Positions 7,600-15,923 of a stretch of 40,061 nt of DNA are shown piece after piece. Position numbers and translations under genes: made by a program. How positions within the stretch are numbered: position 1 is the stretch's first letter; each line of letters opens with the position of its first letter. The stretch covers positions 1 through 40,061 of the forward strand of contig DAISIL010000027.1 in the NCBI GenBank assembly GCA_036822015.1. The letters are read 5' to 3'. This DNA comes from DAISIL01 sp036822015 (GTDB lineage Bacteria; Bacteroidota; Bacteroidia; Cytophagales; Bernardetiaceae). The notes under the pieces were generated by a model, which saw nothing but the letters and a program-made list of their open reading frames with translations, was not told where the DNA came from and searched no databases.

Positions 7600-9543
7600 C
7601 TATGCTTCTAGCTCGAGAGCTACTTTTTGTTGAAAAAGTTGCACAAAATCGGCACAGGTCATGCTCCCTAGATCGCCGGCCCCGCGCTGACGTGGGGATA
7701 CGGACTGGGTTTCGGCTTCTTTCTCTCCAACGATGAGCATGAAGGGGATTTTTCCTACTTCGGCATCGCGTATCTTGCGTCCGATTTTTTCGTTGCGCTC
7801 ATCGACGTTGCCCCGGATGCCGGCTTGCTGGAGGTCTTGTCCAACCTGCTTAGCGTAGGCGTTGTACTTCTCCGAGACAGGCAAGATAATGACCGGATCA
7901 GGCGTAAGCCAAAGCGGGAAGTCTCCGCCGCAGTGTTCGATTAGGATAGCCACAAAACGCTCCATGGAACCAAAAGGCGCACGATGGATCATCACCGGAC
8001 GGTGCTTTTGGTTGTCGGTTCCGGTGTAGGCCAGATCGAAGCGTTGGGGTAAGTTGTAATCGACCTGGATCGTACCGAGTTGCCACTTGCGTCCGATGGC
8101 ATCGCGTACCATGAAATCCAGTTTGGGGCCATAAAATGCCGCCTCGCCATAGGCAATGACCGTCTTGAGGCCCGACTCCTGGGCTACTTCTTTGATTTGC
8201 TGCTCGGCCGTCTCCCAGAGGTCATCCGAACCGACGTACTTCTCCGGTGTCTGGGGATCGCGTAGCGATACCTGGGCTACATAATCCTCAAAACCAAAGA
8301 CTTTGAAGACGTACAAGACCAAATCAATGACATTGGCAAACTCCTCCTTGACCTGATCGGGGCGGCAGAAAATATGGGCATCATCCTGGGTGAAGCCCCG
8401 GACGCGGGTCAGGCCGTGTAGCTCACCCGACTGCTCATAGCGGTACACCGTCCCGAACTCGGCCAGGCGCAGGGGCAAATCGCGGTAGGAGCGGGGCTTG
8501 GCGGCGTACATCTCGCAGTGGTGGGGGCAGTTCATGGGTTTGAGCAAGAACTCCTCCCCTTCGCGGGGCGTTTGGATGGGCTGAAACGAATCTGCACCGT
8601 ATTTTTCGTAGTGGCCCGAGGTGATGTACAGCTCTTTGCCGCCGATGTGCGGAGAGACGACCATCTCGTAGCCGCGTTTGGTCTGCTCACGGAGCAAAAA
8701 CTCCTCGAGTTTTCGGCGGAGCATCGCGCCTTTGGGCAGCCAAAGGGGCAGTCCCATGCCTACTTTTTCGGAGAAAGTGAAGAGTTCGAGGGCTTTGCCG
8801 AGCTTGCGGTGATCGCGCTTTTTGGCTTCTTCGAGTTGCTCGAGATAGGCTTTGAGTTCTTTGGCCTTCGGGAAGGTGATGCCATAGATGCGGGTGAGCT
8901 GAGGGCGTTTTTCGTCGCCGCGCCAATAGGCCCCGGCTACGTTGAGGAGCTTGACGGCTTTGATAAATCCGGTGTCGGGGATGTGCGGCCCTCGGCAGAG
9001 ATCGGTGAAGTTGCCCTGGGTGTAGAAGGTGATGCTGCCATCGGAGAGGTCTTGGAGGAGTTCGAGTTTGTAGGGGTCTCCTTTTTGCTCAAAGTAGGCG
9101 ATGGCATCGGCTTTGGTGATCTCCTGACGGATGAAGGGATTTTTGGCTTTGGCTAGCTCGAGCATCTTGGCTTCGACTTTGGGCAGGTCATCGGCAGAAA
9201 AATGATGCGCACCAAAGTCGATGTCGTAATAAAATCCGTTTTCAATCGGTGGCCCGATGGCCAGGCGTATGCCCGGGTAGAGGGCTTCGAGGGCTTCGGC
9301 CATCAGGTGGGCCGAGGAGTGCCAGAAGGCCATCTTTCCGTTATCATCGTTCCAGGTGAGGAGTTTGAGCCGCGTATCGGTGGTGATGGGGCGGTTGGCA
9401 TCTTGTACCGTTCCGTCGATTTCCATAGCTAACACGTTGCGTGCCAGCCCTTCGCTGATACTTTTGGCTACGTCTAGTCCGCTTAGGCCGCGCTCATACG
9501 AACGAACGCTCCCGTCGGGCAAGGTAATCTGAATGTGGCTCAT
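7600..9543 (-). CDS. thrS: Threonyl-tRNA synthetase
   Basis: Charges tRNA-Thr with threonine in the cytoplasm. I start at the ATG at 9543 (MSHIQITLPDGS), giving 647 residues, the normal length; the frame upstream to 9579 is not conserved-looking. Domain order is complete. There is an N-terminal TGS domain (~1-63), then the editing domain with HSSAHL (His75, His79) and LCRGPH (Cys183, His187). The class II catalytic core has motif 2 around FGTVYRYE and the zinc ligand Cys339 in MNCPHH, with His390. A C-terminal anticodon-binding domain ends with EVGKIPFMLIVGEKE. A -7-like element lies 32 bases upstream. The upstream neighbour on the same strand, a caspase-like protein, ends 52 bases before. 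Confidence 0.97.
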   Translation of the reverse strand: MSHIQITLPDGSVRSYERGLSGLDVAKSISEGLARNVLAMEIDGTVQDANRPITTDTRLKLLTWNDDNGKMAFWHSSAHLMAEALEALYPGIRLAIGPPIENGFYYDIDFGAHHFSADDLPKVEAKMLELAKAKNPFIRQEITKADAIAYFEQKGDPYKLELLQDLSDGSITFYTQGNFTDLCRGPHIPDTGFIKAVKLLNVAGAYWRGDEKRPQLTRIYGITFPKAKELKAYLEQLEEAKKRDHRKLGKALELFTFSEKVGMGLPLWLPKGAMLRRKLEEFLLREQTKRGYEMVVSPHIGGKELYITSGHYEKYGADSFQPIQTPREGEEFLLKPMNCPHHCEMYAAKPRSYRDLPLRLAEFGTVYRYEQSGELHGLTRVRGFTQDDAHIFCRPDQVKEEFANVIDLVLYVFKVFGFEDYVAQVSLRDPQTPEKYVGSDDLWETAEQQIKEVAQESGLKTVIAYGEAAFYGPKLDFMVRDAIGRKWQLGTIQVDYNLPQRFDLAYTGTDNQKHRPVMIHRAPFGSMERFVAILIEHCGGDFPLWLTPDPVIILPVSEKYNAYAKQVGQDLQQAGIRGNVDERNEKIGRKIRDAEVGKIPFMLIVGEKEAETQSVSPRQRGAGDLGSMTCADFVQLFQQKVALELEA

Positions 9544-9575
9544 GATGGTAGGCTGAAAAAATTTTAAATGGGTTG

Positions 9576-9583
9576 GCAAGATA
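9576..9583 (-). promoter_or_regulatory. Candidate -7 element for thrS
   Basis: On the minus strand this reads TATCTTGC, one change from the Bacteroidota -7 consensus TAnnTTTG, and lies 32 bases before the thrS ATG. It is preceded directly by a T-rich TTTTG. No clear -33 TTG is seen at 17-23 bases. The same context (TTTTG-TAyCTTGCC) recurs before the amidohydrolase gene. Confidence 0.3.
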
Positions 9584-9595
9584 CAAAAGAATCCA

Positions 9596-10408
9596 TCACC
9601 AGCCCGAACGAAAGAGGTCTTGGGCTTTCTGGGGGCTGCATTTTTGGTATTTTTGGTAGGCTTCGGCGGCGGCTCGGTGGATGCTTTCGGGGTTATGCCC
9701 GTCGGAGAGCCACTCGTGGAGGACGGCCTCGAGGGTGTAGGCTTCGGGAGCCATCAGGTCGGTGGTCAGGAGGAGCGGGTAGGTGTCGGTTAGGAGGAGG
9801 CGTTCCCGAAAATAGCGATCACTGAGACAAGCCAGGACGATGGCCGCCCGTTTTTTGTAGATGTTCGTTCGGCGAATGGTGGGTAAGTTCCACTCCATCA
9901 GTCCGTTGTGTCCGATGTAGGCGATCAGGTCGGCGTGTCCGCCAATGCCCAGGGTTTGCCCGTCGGGGGTGTGTAGGTACGTCCCCGATACGCCCGCGCT
10001 GGCATCGAGAAAGTCGTTGAGGGTTTGTTTGATCTGGTTGCCTCGGTAGGCATCCGCGATCAGGTAGGCGTTTTGTTGGCGGTGCTTAAAGATGAGCCGC
10101 TCGAGGAGCGTTGCTTCGTAGGACTTAAACTTCTGGCTTTGGATGAGTTGCCAGTTTTGGCTGCGCCCAAAGAAAGTTTTGATGCCGTAGCCACATCCCC
10201 AATAAAGGTTGTTGTAGGGGTCATTGCCGTTACCGATCAGGGGCGGAACAGGCGCGATGCCCTGACTTTCGTTGTCGCACAAAGCAACAAGGACATGGAC
10301 GGTACGCGGCAGTTTTTGCTTTTCTTGCCCCCGAAGAGCCAAAGAAACAAGCAATAAAAACCCACTTAGCCAAAGAAATTTGTAGAACTGACTCAAAATT
10401 TGTATCAT
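9596..10408 (-). CDS. Secreted protein with a caspase/clostripain-like His/Cys pair
   Basis: A 270-residue protein with a signal peptide (~1-28, hydrophobic core GFLLLVSLAL, ending RGQ). After it comes VHVLVALCDN, a first hydrophobic strand of an alpha/beta fold, then an aromatic-rich loop with PLIGNGNDPYNNLYWGCGYG. LIAYIGHNG (His167) and AAIVLACLS (Cys194) each close a hydrophobic strand, which is the arrangement of the catalytic dyad in clan CD cysteine peptidases (caspase, clostripain, legumain). No annotated family is recognised and the proteolytic role is inference. The fold could also be an inactive or non-proteolytic relative. It is monocistronic or drives into thrS; its own start region shows no convincing promoter. 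A second protein of similar logic lies at 25559-26404. Confidence 0.65.
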   Translation of the reverse strand: MIQILSQFYKFLWLSGFLLLVSLALRGQEKQKLPRTVHVLVALCDNESQGIAPVPPLIGNGNDPYNNLYWGCGYGIKTFFGRSQNWQLIQSQKFKSYEATLLERLIFKHRQQNAYLIADAYRGNQIKQTLNDFLDASAGVSGTYLHTPDGQTLGIGGHADLIAYIGHNGLMEWNLPTIRRTNIYKKRAAIVLACLSDRYFRERLLLTDTYPLLLTTDLMAPEAYTLEAVLHEWLSDGHNPESIHRAAAEAYQKYQKCSPQKAQDLFRSGW

Positions 10409-10528
10409 TGCGCAAACAGAATGTAGCAGGCTTTGTTATCCAGACAAGCAATAAATAAAGCTAATTAAACCAAACACCGACTACTTTTTTTGATCCTTGT
10501 TTTTTTATCTTTTTCCTTGACAACAAAT

Positions 10529-10768
10529 ATGCAAAAGCTCAACCACTTTTCGGCACAGATGCGCTATTTCTTGGAGTGCCGTGCCTTTGGCGTTTGCACC
10601 CGCTTAGGTGATCTGATGGGCATTTCGGGCAACAGCATCCGTTTGTTCTTCATTTACACCTCTTTTTTGATGGCTGGTTCGCCCATTCTGGTCTATTTGA
10701 GTATGGCTTTCGTGATGCGTATGCGTCGGCACGCTCGGCGGTATCACCAAATTGTGCGCGGCTTCTGA
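10529..10768 (+). CDS. PspC-domain membrane protein
   Basis: A small 79-residue protein from the ATG at 10529; a TTG at 10490 would add 13 residues. GVCTRLGDLMGIS (~21-33) matches the PspC-domain signature (GVCxGLAxYxGIDxxxVRL), and residues ~37-62 form one membrane segment followed by a basic tail. In other bacteria PspC proteins take part in envelope-stress signalling. In Bacteroidota small stand-alone versions are common and of unknown role. The stop TGA shares its last base with the start of the gamma-carbonic anhydrase gene (10768), so the two are co-translated. Confidence 0.75.
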   Translation: MQKLNHFSAQMRYFLECRAFGVCTRLGDLMGISGNSIRLFFIYTSFLMAGSPILVYLSMAFVMRMRRHARRYHQIVRGF

Positions 10769-11283
10769 TGGTCTTGCTACCTGTATTGGGTGTATGGCCG
10801 ACCATACCCGCGAGTTGTTTTGTGGCACCCAATGCTACCATCGTCGGCGATGTCGTCTTTGGGGAGCAGTGCAGCGTGTGGTTTCAGGCTGTCGTGCGCG
10901 GCGACGTAAACAAAATCCGCATCGGAGCACTAGTTAATATCCAGGATGGTGTCGTGATCCATTGTACGTACCAAAAAACCGAAACCCACATCGGCGACCG
11001 CGTCAGTATCGGACACAAAGCCATCCTGCACGGATGTACCATCGAACCCGATGTCTTGATCGGGATGGGAGCTATCGTCATGGATCGTGCCATCGTCGAG
11101 ACGGGGGCTATTGTCGCTGCCGGAGCGATCATTACGGAGGGGATGCGGGTGCAGGCAGGATACATCTACGCGGGCATTCCGGCTAAGCCCATCAAGCCCG
11201 TCAGTACAGAGCAGCGCCAGACCATCGCCCGCACGGCCCAAAACTACGTCAAGTACAGCGGGTGGTTGGATAGCCCCAAATAA
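10768..11283 (+). CDS. Gamma-class carbonic anhydrase family protein (YrdA/PaaY-like)
   Basis: A 171-residue left-handed beta-helix protein built from hexapeptide repeats (for example ATIVGDVVFG, DVLIGMGAIV, GAIVAAGAII). Three histidines stand where the family binds its metal: His65 (VVIHCT), His83 (SIGHKA) and His88 (ILHGCT). Length and motif order match the YrdA/CaiE/PaaY branch. Members are trimers with zinc or iron at subunit interfaces; carbonic anhydrase activity is proven for some but not all, so this could be another hexapeptide enzyme. It starts on the last base of the PspC gene. A 45-base gap then separates it from the DUF4177-like gene. Confidence 0.9.
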   Translation: MVLLPVLGVWPTIPASCFVAPNATIVGDVVFGEQCSVWFQAVVRGDVNKIRIGALVNIQDGVVIHCTYQKTETHIGDRVSIGHKAILHGCTIEPDVLIGMGAIVMDRAIVETGAIVAAGAIITEGMRVQAGYIYAGIPAKPIKPVSTEQRQTIARTAQNYVKYSGWLDSPK

Positions 11284-11328
11284 AACACCATCACAGATCC
11301 CGTATGCACCATTAACCCAGGAATCCCC

Positions 11329-11538
11329 ATGAAAGAATACAAAGTAGAATCCCTGATCTATTACTCCAAGCTCACCCTGGATAAGGAACATATCCTCAAA
11401 AAATCCACCGAAGACATCCAAGCCAAGCTAGACCACTATGCCGCCGAAGGCTGGAGCTTAGCCTCTACGGACATCGAGGACTTCGGTGTAGGCTTGTATT
11501 TTTACCTGTACTTTGAGCGAGAGAAGCCAAACGTATAA
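11329..11538 (+). CDS. DUF4177-like small protein
   Basis: A 69-residue protein of the pattern seen in DUF4177: a first strand (KEYKVESLI), a helix (EDIQAKLDHYAAEGWSLAS) with the conserved NxxGxxGWEL-like turn here reading AAEGWSL, and a last strand (GLYFYLYFERE). The family is a small alpha/beta fold of unknown function. It lies 45 bases after the carbonic anhydrase gene on the same strand and may be its third operon member. Its TAA directly abuts the stop of the convergent M28 peptidase gene (11538/11539), with no intergenic base. Confidence 0.65.
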   Translation: MKEYKVESLIYYSKLTLDKEHILKKSTEDIQAKLDHYAAEGWSLASTDIEDFGVGLYFYLYFEREKPNV

Positions 11539-12786
11539 TCACAGATTTTTTTCAAAATCCACCAACAACCGAAACAACCCCCGCACGCCCGAAAGCCGAA
11601 TCTGATCTAGGGTATCTTCGGGGTGATGGTAGGGGATAGGGCGGTCGGTGGTCAGGTAGATAAAAAAGCAAGGCACGCCTGCTAGATGAAAAAAATGCTG
11701 ATCGGAATTGGGGGCAGGGTTGCGGGCTTGCAAGGCGCGAAGATAGCCCCCCGTTTCGTTGAGCGACTTGAGGTGGCGGTAGGCTTCGGGGTAGGCCGTC
11801 GCATTGACGACGGTAGCCCCTGTTTTGCCCGTGCCGGTGAGGTCGAGGTTCACCAAAAATTTGATCTGCGAGAGCGGAAAACGCGGATGCTCGACATAAA
11901 AACGGGAGCCTTTCAAGCCGGCCTCCTCCCCCGCAAAAGCCATGAAGGCGATGGTGTATTTGGGTGGATGTTGGGCGTAGTGGCGGGCTAGCTCGAGCAG
12001 CAACGCAACACCGCTGGCGTTGTCGTTGGCACCCGGGAAATAGACCTTTCCCCACCCGCCGAGATGATCGTAGTGCGCCGTGAAGACAACCACCGAGTCG
12101 GGTTGTGTCTTTCCTTCAATCATGCCCATGATGTTGTGGCTCTCGTAGTCGGGTTGCGCCTGTGTATGAAGGGCATAACGGACGCGCCTGACTTGCGGAC
12201 GCTCACGCAGACGCAGCGTGGGAGGACGGCGGGGACGGTCGGCGATAGAAAAAATCAGGTTTTCTTGTACGATCAGATGCAAAGCCGGGCGCAGCGGTTG
12301 TTCTAGCTCCCACACGGCTTGCTCCCAACGTTGGTCGTAGCAGAGGGCTGCGCGGCTAAGGTCTTTTTGTTGCCATTGTCGCAAGGCTTCGGGATCAGAA
12401 AAAATGCCTGTATCCAGATGTACCAGCCGTAAGCGTTCATCCCCACCCGAGGAGGCCGCATCGGGCATGAAGTCTAGCCCTGGACGTAGTTTCTTTTTGC
12501 CGATCTGCAAAAGGGGGTCCTCCGGAAACGTCCAGACATCATGCCGAAAGGCCTGGATGTAGCGCTGCCCGATCGGGCGAAGCCCAATTTGCGCAAACTG
12601 CTCCTGTATCCACTGCCCAGCCTTGCGGTCGCCCTCCCGCACGTATCCGCGCCCATGAAACTCGGGAGCCGTCAGGGTAAGGATAGCCTCGCGCATACGT
12701 AGGCTATCCTGTCCTGATGCGGCTTCTGAAAGTAAGCAAGCGATCCAGCAAACACCTATCGCTAGCTTAGTGATGCTCCAATACAT
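11539..12786 (-). CDS. Secreted M28-family zinc aminopeptidase
   Basis: A 415-residue metallopeptidase. I start at the ATG at 12786 because it yields a signal peptide (~1-25, ALLS-like core ending EAASGQ); the longer frame upstream lies inside the amidohydrolase gene. The M28 co-catalytic zinc site is complete: AHYDHLG (His238), GANDNASG (Asp255), FAGEEAG (Glu287/288), NLDLTG (Asp315) and HHPEDT (His388). The family cleaves N-terminal residues from peptides, so this likely feeds on peptides outside the inner membrane. Its start overlaps the end of the upstream amidohydrolase gene by 20 bases, so both are probably on one transcript. Confidence 0.9.
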   Translation of the reverse strand: MYWSITKLAIGVCWIACLLSEAASGQDSLRMREAILTLTAPEFHGRGYVREGDRKAGQWIQEQFAQIGLRPIGQRYIQAFRHDVWTFPEDPLLQIGKKKLRPGLDFMPDAASSGGDERLRLVHLDTGIFSDPEALRQWQQKDLSRAALCYDQRWEQAVWELEQPLRPALHLIVQENLIFSIADRPRRPPTLRLRERPQVRRVRYALHTQAQPDYESHNIMGMIEGKTQPDSVVVFTAHYDHLGGWGKVYFPGANDNASGVALLLELARHYAQHPPKYTIAFMAFAGEEAGLKGSRFYVEHPRFPLSQIKFLVNLDLTGTGKTGATVVNATAYPEAYRHLKSLNETGGYLRALQARNPAPNSDQHFFHLAGVPCFFIYLTTDRPIPYHHPEDTLDQIRLSGVRGLFRLLVDFEKNL

Positions 12787-15751
12787 CGTCGCAATGGAAA
12801 TGGCGCGGTGGGCGACGGCTAGGCTTTTGTGTAGGCTTACCTTCGCTTTTGGCTTTGAGCATCTGGGTAGTGAGGCGTTGGCGTTCGGCTTGTACATAAG
12901 CGCGGCGTTCTTGATCGGCTTTGCGATCAAAATATACTTTGCCGTCGATGAGTGTCAGTTGGGCCTGGGCGTAGATCGACAAAGGGTGATCTGACCACAA
13001 GACCACATCACCATCCTTGCCCACCTTGATGCTGCCCATGCGGTCGTCCAGGTGCAGGAGCTTGGCCGGATTGAGGGTTACCATTTTCCAGGCTTCCTCC
13101 TCCGAAACGCCGCCGTACTTGACCACCTTAGCGGCTTCCTGGTTCAGGCGGCGGCCCATCTCGGCATCGTCCGAGTTGATGGCCACCACGAGCCCTTGTT
13201 CGTGCATCAAGGCGGGGTTGTAGGGGATGGCTTCATAGACCTCAAACTTATACGCCCACCAGTCGGCGAAACTCGACGCACCCACGCCGTGGGCTTTCAT
13301 CTTGTCGGCCACTTTGTAGCCCTCCAGGATGTGCGTAAAGGTATTGACCCTAAAGCCAAACTGCTCGGCTACGCGCATCAGCATCGTGATTTCGGACTGT
13401 ACGTAGGAGTGGCAGCTGATAAATCGCTTGCTGTTTATGATCTCCAACAGGGCATCCAGGGCTAGATCGCGGCGCGGTGCGATGCTTGTTTTTTTGTTGC
13501 GGAAGTCGTCCCAGGCTTTGCCGTACTCGTGGGCTTGGGTGAAGGCAGACCTATAAACCTGCTCTACGCCCATGCGCGTTTGGGGGTAGCGGATGGAGTT
13601 GTTGTTCCAGGAACGCTTGACGTTTTCGCCCAAAGCAAATTTGATAAACGGATCAGCACCTTCGATGAGCATTTGCTCTGCCGTGGCTCCCCAGCGCAAC
13701 TTGATGATCGCGGATTGTCCACCGATGGGGTTGGCCGATCCGTGCAACAACTGGGCTGCCGTTACGCCGCCGGCCAGTTGGCGATAGATGCTTGGGTCGT
13801 TGGGATTGACGGCATCGCGCATCCTGACCATAGAAGAGATCGTCATTACGTCATTGACACTCGAAAGGGCAATGTGGGAGTGTTCGTCGATCACGCCCGA
13901 GGTCAGGTGCATACCTGTTGCATCGACGGTTTGGGCATCCTTGGGGGCTGTAAGGTTTTTTCCGATTTGTGCAATTTTTCCGTTTCGGATCAGGACATCT
14001 GTCTCCGGGAGGATACCTTCGGCTTCGTTTGTCCAGACGGTAGCATTTTTGAAAAGTATCGTTTGCTGCTGGGGTAGTTCGGGTGTGCCATAAGCCATGA
14101 AGGGATAAAGCACCGGTCCGAGATCATCGGGTATTTTGTTCTTGTTGGCGGTGGTATCGGATTTCTTTTCTGTGCTGTCGGCTTGATAACGTGCCTGCCA
14201 GGGGAACCAATTACCATCGGGGCCCTGTGCGTTGCCGCTCCAGTCTTTGGTGTTACTTCTCCATCCGGCTAGGCGGTAGCTTTGTTCTTTTTGGGCGAAG
14301 TGCAGGGTGATTTGTTGATCGTCGATCTTTCCGGTGGCTTTGATGGTATCATTGCCGGCATACAAAGCAAAATCGGGTTTTTGGGGTGTGCCGCTGATGT
14401 GCAGTTGGAGCGTGTCGTTGATCCGATAGCGGCCCGCAGGGTCATCGCTGGGCGGTAGTGCTTCGATTTCAAAGGCTTTGCCACGGATGTAGTTGTGGTG
14501 CAAGCGAGCTTTCGGATCGGTCATCAAATCGCCGGAGGCAATCAAAAAATTGGCAACCATGCCTTTACGGAGTGCGCCGATTTGGTCTTGTACGCCGAGC
14601 AAGGTAGCGGGCGTGGTGGTGAGGGCGCGTAGGGCTTCGGATGTTGGTAGCCCGTATTGGATGGCTTTTTGGAGATGGGCAAAGAAAGTCTTGGCATCTT
14701 TGCAGCCGGCGGTGGTGAGGGCAAAGGGTATTTTTTCGCGGGCTAAGGCAGCGGGATTGCTGGGGGCTAGTTCCCAATGTTTGAGTTGTGCCAGGCTGAC
14801 ATGGAGGGCAGTCAGGGGGTTGGCTACGTCGTAGGCATCGGGGAAGTTGAGGGGCAGGATGAGTGTTGCGCCGGTGGCTTTGATGGCATCCAGGCGTTGG
14901 TATTCGTCGCCGTTGCCGGTCAGGATATACTGCACCCCAAACTCATCGCCGAGGCGATCAGCCCGAAAGAGATTGAGTAGGTCTTTGGTTTCAAAAATCT
15001 GTGGGAGCTTTTGTTTTTTGTTCCAATGATCGAGGGTTCGGTCATAAAACTGCGTCTTACCGAAGGCATCATACCACTGGGCATCGAGGTAAGTTTGGCG
15101 AAGAAGAGCAACAAAACCCATGATCGAAACGGGATAATCTTGCTTCGAGCTGCCCTTATCGAAGGCATAATGGGCAGCGGCTTCGGCTTTGAGGATGTGC
15201 TGGTTTTCTTTGTCATCACCGAGGGTCAGGAGGCTACCTGTGCCACGGGCGGCCCCGTCGGGTCGAAAGGTAAGGACGGTACCCATACCAAAGGCACGCA
15301 TCTGCTGGGCGGCTTTTTCATCGGTTTTGAGGATGTCGATGGCGTTGAAGTCCGCTTTAATGGCATCGTTGGCATTGAAGGGGCCGGGACGCTGGGGGGG
15401 GATCGTCTCGGCATTGCCCCAGCTAAAACTACTGCGCTCGGGTTTGGGCATTCCGTAGTTGGTGTGTAGGTCGATGAAACCTGGGTAGATGTGTTTGCCG
15501 GTCATGTCGCGGGTGATGGCCGAAGCCGGGATGTTTACTTTTTGCCCCACGTCCAGGATACGTCCATCCTGGATGAGCAGGTGGGCGTTGGTCAGGGTAG
15601 TTTGGGGATCAACGTAGATGGTGGCGTTGGTGAAGGCATAGATGGCCTTGCGTGGGTCGGGTAGTCCGTTGGCGGGAAAATGCTCCTGTGCCTGCACCAG
15701 TGGGCGGGCAGCCAGAAGGATCAGTAATAACAAAAAGGAGTAGTTTTTCAT
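12767..15751 (-). CDS. Secreted tandem amidohydrolase-family protein
   Basis: A 994-residue protein from the ATG at 15751, with a signal peptide (~1-22, LLLLILLAARP, ending VQAQ). It holds two amidohydrolase-like units. The first (~30-430) begins IYPGFIDLHTNYG and keeps the barrel ending with GALRKGMVANFLI, but lacks the DxHxH metal motif and later ligands, so it looks degenerate. A beta-rich linker (~440-580) follows. The second unit (~590-960) has the canonical pieces: VIDEHSHIA, FISCHSYV, NTFTHILEGYK and AINSDDAEM, the last giving the catalytic Asp. It is probably an active periplasmic metal-dependent hydrolase (imidazolonepropionase/dipeptidase-like superfamily); substrate unknown. The C-terminus is basic and His-rich. 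The M28 gene starts 20 bases before its stop. Confidence 0.88.
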   Translation of the reverse strand: MKNYSFLLLLILLAARPLVQAQEHFPANGLPDPRKAIYAFTNATIYVDPQTTLTNAHLLIQDGRILDVGQKVNIPASAITRDMTGKHIYPGFIDLHTNYGMPKPERSSFSWGNAETIPPQRPGPFNANDAIKADFNAIDILKTDEKAAQQMRAFGMGTVLTFRPDGAARGTGSLLTLGDDKENQHILKAEAAAHYAFDKGSSKQDYPVSIMGFVALLRQTYLDAQWYDAFGKTQFYDRTLDHWNKKQKLPQIFETKDLLNLFRADRLGDEFGVQYILTGNGDEYQRLDAIKATGATLILPLNFPDAYDVANPLTALHVSLAQLKHWELAPSNPAALAREKIPFALTTAGCKDAKTFFAHLQKAIQYGLPTSEALRALTTTPATLLGVQDQIGALRKGMVANFLIASGDLMTDPKARLHHNYIRGKAFEIEALPPSDDPAGRYRINDTLQLHISGTPQKPDFALYAGNDTIKATGKIDDQQITLHFAQKEQSYRLAGWRSNTKDWSGNAQGPDGNWFPWQARYQADSTEKKSDTTANKNKIPDDLGPVLYPFMAYGTPELPQQQTILFKNATVWTNEAEGILPETDVLIRNGKIAQIGKNLTAPKDAQTVDATGMHLTSGVIDEHSHIALSSVNDVMTISSMVRMRDAVNPNDPSIYRQLAGGVTAAQLLHGSANPIGGQSAIIKLRWGATAEQMLIEGADPFIKFALGENVKRSWNNNSIRYPQTRMGVEQVYRSAFTQAHEYGKAWDDFRNKKTSIAPRRDLALDALLEIINSKRFISCHSYVQSEITMLMRVAEQFGFRVNTFTHILEGYKVADKMKAHGVGASSFADWWAYKFEVYEAIPYNPALMHEQGLVVAINSDDAEMGRRLNQEAAKVVKYGGVSEEEAWKMVTLNPAKLLHLDDRMGSIKVGKDGDVVLWSDHPLSIYAQAQLTLIDGKVYFDRKADQERRAYVQAERQRLTTQMLKAKSEGKPTQKPSRRPPRHFHCDDVLEHH

Positions 15752-15774
15752 CAATTCACAGGTTTTTTTGTGGG

Positions 15775-15782
15775 GCAAGGTA
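15775..15782 (-). promoter_or_regulatory. Candidate -7 element for the amidohydrolase gene
   Basis: Reads TACCTTGC on the minus strand, 23 bases before the ATG at 15751. It is close to the Bacteroidota -7 TAnnTTTG and nearly identical in context to the thrS element (TTTTG-TAyCTTGCC). No TTG sits at the usual -33 spacing. Confidence 0.3.
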
Positions 15783-15895
15783 CAAAAAATCTGTTTAGCC
15801 TGCACGTGTTCATTTTGTGCGAATCCAGAAAGAATTTTTTGTACTATTTTGGATTATTGGGTAACTCGTTTTAACTTAGCCTAAATATTCCCAAT

Positions 15896-15903
15896 TATCT
15901 TTC
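15896..15903 (+). promoter_or_regulatory. Candidate -7 element for the giant T9SS cargo gene
   Basis: TATCTTTC matches TAnnTTTG in all but the last fixed base and lies 20 bases before the ATG at 15924. No TTG is present at the usual -33 spacing, so this is tentative. Confidence 0.25.
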
Positions 15904-15923
15904 ATCCAAAACCCTTTTGACGA

